Source: Symbiodinium sp. CCMP2592 (Eukaryota; Sar; Dinophyceae; Suessiales; Symbiodiniaceae). From it: a stretch of DNA of 64,000 nt. Below, piece by piece: positions 33,644 to 43,599 of the stretch (its first letter is position 1; every line of letters begins with the position of its first letter). Under the pieces are notes generated by a model. The model had not been told where the DNA came from, ran no database searches, and worked only from the letters and a program-made list of their open reading frames with translations. Both the position numbers and the translations under genes were made by a program. The stretch lies in NCBI GenBank assembly GCA_905221615.1, contig CAJNDT010000001.1:310001-374000 (forward strand). The letters are read 5' to 3'.

Positions 33644-34758
33644 GCCAGAGGGCGCCGCCGGCTTGGACTCTTTTGGGGAGGCTGACTAAACACAAATCTT
33701 GCAACTTCGCATGTTCAGGATACCTGTAGGTTTACTTAGACGTGCCCGAGCTCAAAACCTACATACACATCTACATCACCGGGTAGACCTCCGTAGGCTT
33801 GGATTTGGTGATGGCTCCTAGTATGGCAGCGATCCCCAACCACATTCAACCGAACCAACACTCTTAAGGTGGGTAGTTCCCTACATTAGGCCTCTTTTAG
33901 GACCCTGTTTATAAGAGGGCCGCCTTACTTCGGGGACCTAAAAGTTGATCCTACTCATGACTGCACTCGAGAGCCTTGCGAACCCATGCGTGCCCCGAGC
34001 GACCCTAAAGCCTAAACTAAACGACTCCCGCCATGGACATCTGAGTTGGCCTTTGCAGCTACTTGCACCCTTCACCCCGGCAACTGACATAAGGCAAGGG
34101 CATGTGTGCCCTTGAGCCTTATTAAGCCATGGAGGCCTGGTGGGAAACTTGTCACGGGTCTGCAAACATGCATCAACTGGCAGCCTGATCGACAAGTCAA
34201 GTTAAACAACATGTACCTTACGCCGGTCCCCTGACTCACTTAGCCACTAAGCCCTACAACCTCATAAGCCCCTGTCCAGCTTTATAAAGAAACCTTCAAA
34301 CAACCTCCAGCTCCTGAAAGCAAAGCCTATAAGGACCCATAAACCTTTCACAGCCGCAAGGCAGTCCCAAGTGCTGGGTCCCCGCACACTGGACTCGTGC
34401 AACGGAAGCACCTCCTTGAGGGCCTTGCCTCTCACGGTGCTGTGGACCTGAGCCAAGTTTCCTTTGACGGACGGTTCTGCAGGGCATCTAAAACTTGTAG
34501 ATACTGCGGAGCTTCAGCTTGGCTTAACCAAAAGCAATAAGCCCAAGCCCCCAATAAATCCAGGGGGTTTTGATATAAAACTGAAAAACCATTGGTGGCG
34601 GCCGTTGATAGTCATACTTACAAGCAGGATCCTTGAGGGATAGAATTCGTAATTATTGAAGTCTGTTTCTTCTTTCTAGGGTCTCGGGAGCCGTCCTTAG
34701 CCCAAACCCTAAACCCTAAAGCCCTAAAGTCAAACGTTTGAGGCCCTGGCGGGCTTAC

Positions 34759-34803
34759 CGCAGAGCAGGACCTCGACCACCCGCTCGTCCTTGCCCTGTA
34801 CAC
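34759..34803 (-). CDS. candidate micro-exon with canonical borders
   Basis: 45-nt minus-strand segment between CCCTGTCAG (acceptor 34804-34806) and GTAAGCCC (donor from 34758); reading VQGKDERVVEVLLC. Telomere-like CCCTAAA/TTTAGGG words occupy both flanking introns (34808-34852 and 34706-34728). Confidence 0.45.
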
Positions 34804-34855
34804 CTGACAGGGTTTAGGGTTTAGGGCTCAGGGTTTAGGCTTTAGGGTTTAGGGG
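34804..34855. repeat. telomere-like TTTAGGG tract
   Basis: Six or so degenerate TTTAGGG units directly upstream (minus-strand sense) of the candidate exon acceptor. Confidence 0.8.
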
Positions 34856-35129
34856 ACAGAGCAGGGAAGTCTTCGTAAGCCAGAAGAAGAGAATTCACAG
34901 AGGGCTTTGAGTAACTTAGCAGGGCATTCCGCTATATCCTCATATGATTATAGTATAACATAGAGGCCCCCAGGTTAGGATTTAGTGATTGATGGTTCGA
35001 CTTTGGGATTAAACCTGCACAACTTCATCGCTAACTTTGCTTCTGAACTGGGGGCCCAAATGGTGGCTGTACTTCTGACAACAGGGTTCAGCATGAAGGA
35101 CCCTTAACTACTCCATGCGGACGGTCTCC

Positions 35130-35312
35130 CATCACTGAGGTACGGCCAGGCTGGCATTGACGGCGGCGCCACTTGCTTTTCTGGAATGCCACGTAAGTCT
35201 TATCCAGGGTGGAGCACGCCATCTGCTTCGCCTTCAGAAGCCTCCAGGTCCCCGTGGGCGGCTTCTTCTTGCGATGCTCCCTCTGCTTGGCATTGGACTT
35301 CTCGCGTGGCAT
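35130..35312 (-). CDS. candidate basic exon starting with ATG
   Basis: ATG 35310-35312, reading MPREKSNAKQREHRKKKPPT then GTWRLLKAKQMACSTLDKTY and VAFQKSKWRRRQC. Strongly basic; could bind nucleic acid or be a nuclear protein N-terminus. The frame stays open to 35088, but the quality falls after about 35130, where an intron could start. Function not recognised. Confidence 0.4.
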
Positions 35313-35358
35313 GGCTCGCAGAGCGGGTCGAGGATGGACGGATAAGTTGAGGAGCTGG

Positions 35359-35520
35359 GCCAGGAGCCGGGAGGCCTTGGGACCCCAGCCTCGACTGCTG
35401 GGCCGGAGTTCCCTAGCCCGGAATGCCTAAAGCTTAGCCAGGGGCTGGATGTCTTGGGACCCAGAATGCCTGAGGAAGGGCCAGGAGTTGGATGCCTTTT
35501 TGCTCCCCGCCCAGAATGCC
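35359..35520. repeat. short degenerate tandem repeat (about 60-70 bp)
   Basis: The words GCCAGGAGC/TTGGATG, TTGGGACCC and CAGAATGCC(T/A) recur about three times. Confidence 0.6.
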
Positions 35521-36590
35521 AAAAGTCTAGCGGTTGGACGCAATAGGACCCCTAAGCCTTACAATCTGGAGCCTGAAGCTCAACAAATATAGGCAGGGAC
35601 TTGAAACCATGATGCAATCTGTAGAGCTTAGGGTTTAGAGTTTAAGGTGTTAGGAGGCTTAGGAGGGTTTATATAGGTTTATGCTTGGGCAGGTCTCTAA
35701 CTTGCTGCAGTCGAGGCTCTGTCGTCAAGCTCCTCATCCTTATTACTCCACCGGCCCGGATAACATGACGGTTGCTGGACTTTGTTTATGCCACGGTTTA
35801 GGGTTTAAGGTTTAGGGTTCTCGGTTCCTGCGATACGACTGCCTGAACATTGCACAAGCGCCAAGCACCACTCTCTCAAGTATGGTCACCCGCAATATAC
35901 TTCAGCTACAAGCACCTTTAAAACATGGGCCTTAAAAAATGGAGTATATAATCTACTACAATGTACTTGCAAATCTACCGAGAAGTTCTAGGAATAATAT
36001 AGGGAACCATTCCGACCCCTATATTGACTTTGACCTAGAAGTAGACCGAACCTCTAGGTGATCAAGATCACCGCAATGTCGACAGAAGCAGAAAGGACAG
36101 CACACATGCTCCGTGAACGGCTGCGATGGGCTGGACCAAGAAGCTCAAGAAAACTTACGTAGTAACTTAAACCGGTCCCTAGTTGATGAAAGGTGTGCAG
36201 GCGAGTAGCGAGCAGCAGAAAATCGTCCTCAGCTGCTCAATTTTGCTGACTTGTTGAGGGTTTCTTGTCATGTACTTACATTAAGGCACCCTAAGGAACC
36301 CTTCTGGTAAGCGTTCAGGCGTCTAGGCTAAGGGCGTAGGGCGAACATCGGTCCCTCAGAAAAGTGTTCAAGGTTTCAAGATCTGCCTTCTTCCTCTTAC
36401 CACCACAATTTATACCGTTGTTATTACATATTGCTACCGTTATGATTATTAATATCTATTCAATTCCAAACATTTTGGTAAACCCTTTTCCTCAAAGTCC
36501 GCACGCCCGAGGTAAGGCCTGGTAGCCGGGCCCTGAGGTCTTCCAAGGCTTGCGCAGTCCAAGGCAAGTGGGCAAGGACAAGGTGTACCC

Positions 36591-36694
36591 GTAGTCTCCA
36601 TTGTAGTTCCTTTTTTTGGTTTTTGGTTTAACCCAAATTATATATTAAGGATCCTATAAGGTAACCCCAAAAGCGAACCACAATGGAGACTATA
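36591..36694. mobile_element. MITE family C, copy 2
   Basis: Ends GTAGTCTCCATTGTAGTTCC and CAATGGAGACTAT; core TTAAGGATCCTATAAGGTAA is the inverse of the copy 1 core. The 35.6-36.6 kb stretch to its left holds no supported gene. Confidence 0.8.
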
Positions 36695-36697
36695 GGT

Positions 36698-36814
36698 ACT
36701 ACTGTTGATGATACAAATCCTGCATTACCCCATAATTAACAAGGAATATACCATAATTACCACAGTCTAAGGTAGGGTCATTCAGGTTATGGAGGATTTA
36801 TATCATCAACCGTA
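36698..36814. mobile_element. MITE-like element J, abutting family C copy 2
   Basis: Ends TACTGTTGATGATACAAATCC and GGATTTATATCATCAACCGTA pair imperfectly; only a few bases separate it from the preceding element. Confidence 0.65.
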
Positions 36815-37689
36815 GCAGCCGGTAAACGGCAAAGTCGCAAGGAGGTGCTCAGACTGGAACTGCGCAATCCTGTTGTGAAGGCTGGGTGTGTAGAAGGGTG
36901 TAGAGTCTCTACTGTAAGAGCTGCTCTTCATGTCAGCCCGATGCATGGACTACAAATTGCAATGATGCCGCCATCAACGTCTTGAGTACTGTGTATTGGG
37001 CCTTAGTATACGGAATAGGGTGTTGGGGATACTATACCAGCAACTATGACCATAACAAGGATCTCCAAGGAATCGCATTACTTGTGACTTCCGCCCCTGC
37101 GTTGCCACCATAAGCCCAATAAACCATAAAATCCGAAACCGATGCCACCAGGTCACATCCGAAAACACTCGCTGCTTCAGCACAGCTGAGCTTTCCGGCG
37201 CTGGACCTTCGAGGGCAACCCAAACCCCCAAACCTTATACCCTAAACCCTAAAACCTGTATTCCCTAACCCCAGAACACGCACTTTATGTCCTTGCCCTT
37301 AAGGGTTCCAGCTCAAGTAATGTACGCCATGCTGCAACCTCTGACCTATTGGTGCAGAATCCTGGAGGGTCCATGGCTGAAGGAATTTTAGGGGCGAGTA
37401 TAGCTCGCAGTCCAAGACCCTTGAGAGTCAACGATAGATAACCACTGTCAACCGGGCTGTCAAATAAAAGCCAACAACGACTCTACGACCATCTCTCCGG
37501 AAATTGCTGCCCAAACTAATTAAGTGGCTTTTGATGCGATATTTTGCAATACCAGTGTTCAGGGGCTTAACCCGTTAGGGTACCTAAGGAATATACCACT
37601 TACTCCGACCCCTATATTATACCACTCTGAGCCTCGTGTTTTCGAGCGCTTCGACGCGGTGGAGTTCCGCGACGTGGGTCGGTCAGAGC

Positions 37690-37815
37690 CTCCAAGTAAG
37701 CGGTTTAGGGCTTAGGGTTTATCAGGGTTTAGGGTTTAAAGTTTCGGGTGTATTAGTATTTAGGGTTTAAGGTTTAGGGATTATTAGGGTTACGGGTTTA
37801 AGGCTTATAGGGTTT
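37690..37815. repeat. telomere-like TTTAGGG tract
   Basis: Degenerate TTTAGGGTTTA words, including GTTTATCAGGGTTTAGGGTT. No gene is supported from 36.9 to 38.7 kb. Confidence 0.7.
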
Positions 37816-38768
37816 AGGGTAAGCTTTACAGGAGTTTAAACTGAAGAGGCAGGCTCCCTAAGTAGTGCTTTTAGAATTACTGGGAATGAGTTCACGGGCT
37901 TCTAGGATTCAGTAGACTTAGATACTCGGCTTTTTCAGGAACTCTACAAGGATTTCTGGTGATTTTTGAAATCTGGGGTTTTAGGATTGCGGTTTCTTCT
38001 GCACAAGGGTTCGGGTGTGGGTTTTCGGAACCTCCAGCGAATCCCTTCATGACGCCTTCAAAGTATTTGGGGCTTTAGATGTACAGCGGTTTCTCGAAGT
38101 TGCGAATGGCGGCATTCAAAAAAAAAGGCTGAAGAGTTTTTTAACCTCCGACAACAAGGCTCAAGGCAAGCTTAAGGGTTGTTCCCCCCTGAAAAGTTTA
38201 AGGGTCTAGGGTTTCACATCCTGCCACCGGGTTTCATGGAGTTTTCTTCAGTCTTACGGCTTCTATTCACAGCTTGTGCGGTCTCCTTTGTACTGAACTT
38301 AGAACCCTAGCAAAATTACAATTTTAGCTGTTTCTTAGGGATTCTAATAACCAAAACTTACAAATTATTTCTAAGTACCCCTAAGTCCAGTCGGGCTTAA
38401 CAGGTCCCAACCTCCAACATAAGGGTCTTAAGGAGGGGTCGAGGTTGCAGTGAGGCGTACAGGACTCAGGGTTTTGGCTTACTTTCGGTTTCAAGGTTTC
38501 GTGTTCTGGGCAAAGCCTGAGGGGTAGTGGCCTGTTGCTGTTTCAGGTTTCGGGAGCTGCTGTTGTGCTGTTTCAACTTTAAGAGTGCTGCCGGCGATGC
38601 CTCGGGCCAATTTAGGGACGATGGGAAAAAGAAAAGCACGGTGGATGAATGGCTCATGCCCGCACAACTATTCAAAAACAAACCGAAACTACTGTTGACG
38701 AAGTGTTGCTCTCTTTCGTCTGGCACACTTAGAGATTGAAACTGGCTGGACCATTGCAATCATATCGA

Positions 38769-38871
38769 GCCCTACCCAGAGGCCCCAAAGTAGTTCCTTT
38801 TTGGCATTACCTTATAGGATTCTATATGCGAACTCCAACAAGGAACTACTTTGGGGCCTTTGGGTAGGCCC
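38769..38871. mobile_element. MITE family C-related, copy 3
   Basis: Ends GCCCTACCCAGAGGCCCCAA / TTGGGGCCTTTGGGTAGGCC, inner GTAGTTCCTTTTTGGCATTA / AACAAGGAACTAC, core CTTATAGGATTCTATATG. Shares the GTAGTTCC...GGAACTAC part and core with family C but has different outer ends. Confidence 0.75.
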
Positions 38872-38945
38872 TAGACTGACCTTATCCGAAGCTCTCAACC
38901 CAAGCATGCAGCTGCCAAAACGGTGCTCGGGTCAAGGTTTAAGAA

Positions 38946-39053
38946 CATGGGTGGTTGTCAAAATTAGGGTCCCTTTTGGGTCCCTAATATAATACGGCAC
39001 CTTATATTTAGGGTACCCAAAAAAGGGCCATAATTTTGACAACCACCCACATG
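38946..39053. mobile_element. MITE-like element D
   Basis: Inverted ends CATGGGTGGTTGTCAAAATTA and TAATTTTGACAACCACCCACATG, close to perfect over 22 bp, around an AT-rich core with two GGGTCCC-like words. Confidence 0.75.
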
Positions 39054-39205
39054 TTGAGGGGTATGTTGGGCAAGGAGTTGCCGGCGGAGAGATAGCACGG
39101 AAACTCTTAACACACCTTTCCCGCCGACCGTTGAAGCGTGCAAAGTCTGGCTGGAGGGTTGGAGGTTTAGAGTTCAAGCCGCCCAGAAAACCCTCTAAAC
39201 GTGAC

Positions 39206-40218
39206 CTTTTGCTGCGACGCGCATGCAACTTCCAAGTGCTCCTCAAGGGCTTGGCAATCGCCACCAGATCGCCTGGGACCACAGCAAACCTGAGGAGATA
39301 CTACGTAATCAGTGCTAGAAGAAGGACTAAGTAGCATTAGCATAGGGGTGCGGTAGGGTTTGCTTTAAAGGTTTTTTTGGAAGGTTCTAAGCCCAACCTA
39401 GAATAGGGGTGCGGTAGGGTTGGAAGGTTCTAAGCCCAACCTAGAGTAGGGGTGCGTAGGGTTTGCTTAAAAGGGTTTTAGTTCTAAACCCAACCGTGAG
39501 GCGATGGAGCCGTCCTCCAAGATCACTGCGAAGGCTTCAGAGTTTGCCTGGATAGCTCGAGCGCGCTTGCCCTCCCGAGACCTGTCGACCCGTGCCTGCT
39601 TCCGGCGCAACAGCTTCGGGACTTCAGGGATGGGGAATTACTGCTTAGGGTTTAAAGTTTTGTAGGGTTCAGGATTAAAGGTTAAGATCTTTTCATGGAC
39701 ATTTTGAAACCTGGTTCGTATGGCACAAGTCGGAAGCCATTCCAAAGTGGGAACTGCAAGCAGAACATCGCAAAGCCTTGTGCAATGGAAACACCGGAGC
39801 CCAGCTGCCCACAGAGTTCCTTGCTATTGTAAAAATGCACCTGAAACCCTGGCACAAGCAGTGACAATTCAGCAGTACTCGGGCATGCTGGAGCCCATCC
39901 AGTAATCAAGGCCTATGTATGTGGGTGTACATAATATAGATACACACAGACACATACACAGGCATCTAAACTAGCAATCGTCTGTGTAGATGTGTGTGTG
40001 TACAATACACATAATGCGTTCATTCATTCCATCCATTCGTTCATTCATCCATCCATCCATCCACTCCATTTCATGCCATGTCATTCCATTTCATTCATTC
40101 ACTCATTCATGCAGGTATAAACACAAGATCCAAAATGTGAATAGAAGAATGAAAACAAACTTAGAAACAAGCAGTCAATGTAGCCAATGGAGTCAATGTG
40201 TGCATGTGCATATACATG

Positions 40219-40249
<31 letters not shown>

Positions 40250-41962
40250 GTGTGTGCGCACTATGATTGAATCTCTGATCAGGGCCTGGAGGACGCTGCT
40301 GTCGCCCCCAAGCGAGAGGTGGCCCCAGGTGACCACGGAGCCATCTGCCAAAATAGCAGCAAAAGCCCCGGTCGTCGCTTGGACCTCCCGCACATTCCGC
40401 AGCCGTTGCTCCACGGACCTGCTATCACCACCATAGTCGGGGCTGCCCCAAGTCACGACCTGGGTTCATGTTGTGCCTCTCTCTCTCTCTCTCTCTTTCT
40501 CTCTCGCGGTCTCGACACGTCAGCTGAATTCACGCCGGTTCTTCTGGAGGAGCTACTTCTCATTCTACCAGACCTCACCATAACTGTGCATGCTTGTTAG
40601 GGTCTTATGGTTCCTATGCCTTAACAAGGACCCAGTTGCGGATCCATCGCCTCGCAACGCTGCAAATGCGCGCTGGGTCGCCTGGATCTGTTGTACACAC
40701 CGGAGCTGCTTCCTGACACGTCTACTGTCCCCACCAGAATCGTGGGCACCCCAGGTCACCACGGAGCCATCCTCCAAAATGGCAGCAAAAGCAAAAGTAT
40801 TGGCTTGGATCTGCCTGACGGTCTTCAGCTGATCTTGAACCTCGTGGCAATCACCGCCAGCACTGCCCCGGCCCCAAGCAACCACCGATCCATCTGAACG
40901 AATAGCAGCCAGAGCGCCAAAACTCGCCTGGATATGCTTCACACCAGTTAGCTGCTCTAGAGCTCCCATACTGTCACCACCTTCGGAAGGAGAACCCCAG
41001 CAAACTACCTTTCCAGCCTCTAAGATGGCAGCAAAGGCAGCCTCCGTGGCCTGTATGTGCCGCACATGCTTCAGTTGCTCCTTCACACTCTTACTGTCGC
41101 CACCCCTCTGGAGATCTCCCCAAGAAACGACATTTCCGTTCATCAGGATTGCTGCGAAGGCATACCCAGTAGCCTGCAACTGCTTCGCAGCTTGCAGCTC
41201 CCGCTGCACAGACTTACAATCGCCACCATAGTCAGCATCCCCCCAAGTGACCACTATACCATCGCGCCTGATAGCAGCGAAGGCATGCTGAGTGGATTGA
41301 ATATGCTGGACGTCAGTCAGTTGATCTCGGACGAAACTACAGTCACCACCACTGCCTTCAGGACCCCAGGTCACAACGGAGCCATCCGTCATAATCGCAG
41401 CACATGCGAAAGCATTCGTTTGGATCTGTTGGACATCAAAAAGCCGCTGATGCACGACGTCGCGCTGCCCCCATGAAACTGCAGATGCATCGCCCAGAAT
41501 TGCCACGAAAGCATGCCGGCATGAGGCTACACAAGTTTGACTTACTTGCATCATGAGCAAGTCCCCACTCTGTAGGCCGGCGTCACCAACCGTCATAGCT
41601 CCACGAAGACACTCTCCTTCCGGGCTGACTAACCTTCCCTTGACTCCGAAGCGAGTCTCTGCTTGCCGTCGAAGTGCCTCCACAGAGGAGCCCAGTGTCA
41701 CCTAGGAGTTTCAGAAACTCAGCGACTCGCATTTACCCGTAGTATCCATTGGAGTTCCGGTTTGGGGCAACCAGCTTTATGGCCGGGAGACTAAAATGAA
41801 GCACGTAGGTACCCAACAAGAGCAACTACAGTGACAATGGATACGATAGGTAGCCCCTATAAAGAGTAGGATCATTCTTTTATGCCCACTTTATTGGGAA
41901 CCGCCCACCTCGACTTGGATGGTCCTTCCGCTCATCAAGGCGACTCCCACGAAGAGCGACAT
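39206..41962 (-). CDS. ubiquitin-like / RCC1-type repeat protein (HERC-like propeller), multi-exon
   Basis: Minus-strand gene model. Exon 1: 41962-41909, from ATG (MSLFVGVALMSGRTIQVE). Intron 41908-41702 is GT-AG. Exon 2: 41701-40640, 354 codons, continuing the ubiquitin-like fold (VTLGSSVEALRRQAETRFGV; GLQSGDLLMMQV), then repeats of about 50 residues built on QIQAT-AFAAI--DGSVVTWG---GGDS--V--QL--V. Intron 40639-40460 is GC-AG and cuts a repeat between DGS and VVTWG. Exon 3 starts at 40459 (VVTWGSPDYGGDSRSVEQRL) with two more repeats; the frame runs to 40193, but after about 40255 it enters a TA microsatellite, so an intron is likely. Further exons: about 39640-39503 (IQANSEAFAVILEDGSI), GC-AG intron 39502-39290, and 39289-39206 (VCCGPRRSGGDCQALEEHLE). 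The repeats resemble RCC1/HERC beta-propeller blades; no HECT ligase domain is seen. Dinoflagellate genomes carry many such proteins. Role unknown; 5' and 3' limits are tentative. Confidence 0.75.
39343..39490. repeat. tandem repeat inside an RCC1-gene intron
   Basis: Three units containing AGGGGTGCGGTAGGGTT and GTTCTAAGCCCAACC(TAG), inside the predicted intron 39290-39502. Confidence 0.8.
40010..40250. repeat. (CATT)n/(CATC)n and (TA)n microsatellites
   Basis: CATTCATCCATCC-type repeat at 40018-40110 and a TA run at 40218-40240, in the likely intron downstream of RCC1 exon 3. Confidence 0.9.
41738..41847. mobile_element. MITE family C-related, copy 4, inside RCC1 intron 1
   Basis: Ends CGTAGTATCCATTGGAGTTCC and CAACTACAGTGACAATGGATACG; the core is diverged from the other copies. 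It occupies just over half of the predicted 207-bp intron 41702-41908. Confidence 0.65.
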
Positions 41963-42815
41963 GATGAGAGAGCACCAGGGAAATGGGTTTAGGGTTAGGG
42001 GTTTAGGGTTTCGGGGTTTAGGATGACAGCCGTCCAGGGCTGGCCGCAAACGGCTACATGCATTGTCTTTGCGGTTCGGAAGACTGCATGCTTGACGGAA
42101 CGTGACAGGTTCAATGTTCTTCATGCCGTGATTCTGTACATGACGGCGACCGCACCTCACCAGCGAGTCACTCCGAAGCTATAAAGACTCAAGAGCTTAG
42201 CTACACTGTTAGGCAAGACGGCGAAGAATACACCAGGGTGATTCTTGTTATATAAGGACCCTTGACGCAGGTATCCCTAAATCAAAAATACACATCCGCA
42301 GCTCCCCGCCTGCAGTTCCCAGCTCTTGACGTGGGGTCTCGTCGGCATCCAGGTAGCCATCTGGGACATTCCGATAACAACCCCAAAACTCTAAACATAT
42401 CACATGAAGCCTTTGTTTCATTTGCAGTAAGAAACCTGCATGTTCCGGGTTCCTCATTTTCTGGAGTTTTTGAGGGCTTAATGTAACCAGGTTCTTGAGT
42501 GTTGGAGGAGTTGGTAAAAGGTTTTCTCTGGTCGCGGATCTTGGTGTTTATTCGGGGTCCGTGATATCTAGGAAAATTCCTACCAATCATGGAGAAAATG
42601 GCGTGACTGCATTTCTGAAACTCCCATGTACTAGTTCAATGTAAAATCCACCCCACCAGCCCCAAACCTTAGCATCTCTAGGCTTTATCAAGTCAACACA
42701 CGAAGAACCCTGGCCCTAGGCTTCCTAACCTTTCCTCAACCGTCTACCCCGTACCCCCAAAACCCTAAACCCTAAAAACGCCTTATAGCAACCCTTCAAA
42801 CAAAACAAAAAATAC

Positions 42816-43145
42816 CTCAGATCCGTAGATACATACATACATACACACTACACACATACATACTCGCACATATACATATGCATGCAAATGTATACATATG
42901 TTTGTGCATACATATGTATATATATATATACAGATATAAAACATATATGTACTTATATGTATGTATATATATATGTACATATATGTATGTATGTATGTAT
43001 GTATATATATATATATATACACACGTATACTCACGGCCTCCATACAGACCACAATTATGGAAGTAAGCACCAGAAGACCATCCTTTTTCTGGCTTTAGGG
43101 ACCTAATTCCATAGTGATAGGATATATGGAGCCCCTGAGATAGAT

Positions 43146-43204
<59 letters not shown>

Positions 43205-43268
43205 TTACAGCCATACATACAGATATACATACATACATATGCGTGCATGCTTTTATATGCGTACACAT

Positions 43269-43311
<43 letters not shown>

Positions 43312-43590
43312 CATACTTGTATGCAGAACATATCACAGCATAGCATGACGTAGTGCTACGTTTACCTTATACATACATACATACATACGTACATACATAC
43401 GTACATACATACACATACATACACACATACGTACACACACATACAGGCTTGCATCTGTTCATGGAGCGTGCATGCATACATACATCTATACATACATGAC
43501 ATTCATGCCTACATACATAAATACATACATACGTACGCACATGCATATGTGCATACATGCTTACATGGATGCATACACACATAACCCCCA
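42816..43590. repeat. compound microsatellite block (CATA, TATG, GA, AC, TA)
   Basis: CATACATA runs (42830-42860, 43371-43440, 43470-43580), a TATATGTATG block (42900-43022), GA (43168-43202) and CA (43273-43306) runs. The Tyr/Ile/Cys- and His-rich ORFs here are artefacts. Confidence 0.95.
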
Positions 43591-43599
43591 AAGTTGCAG

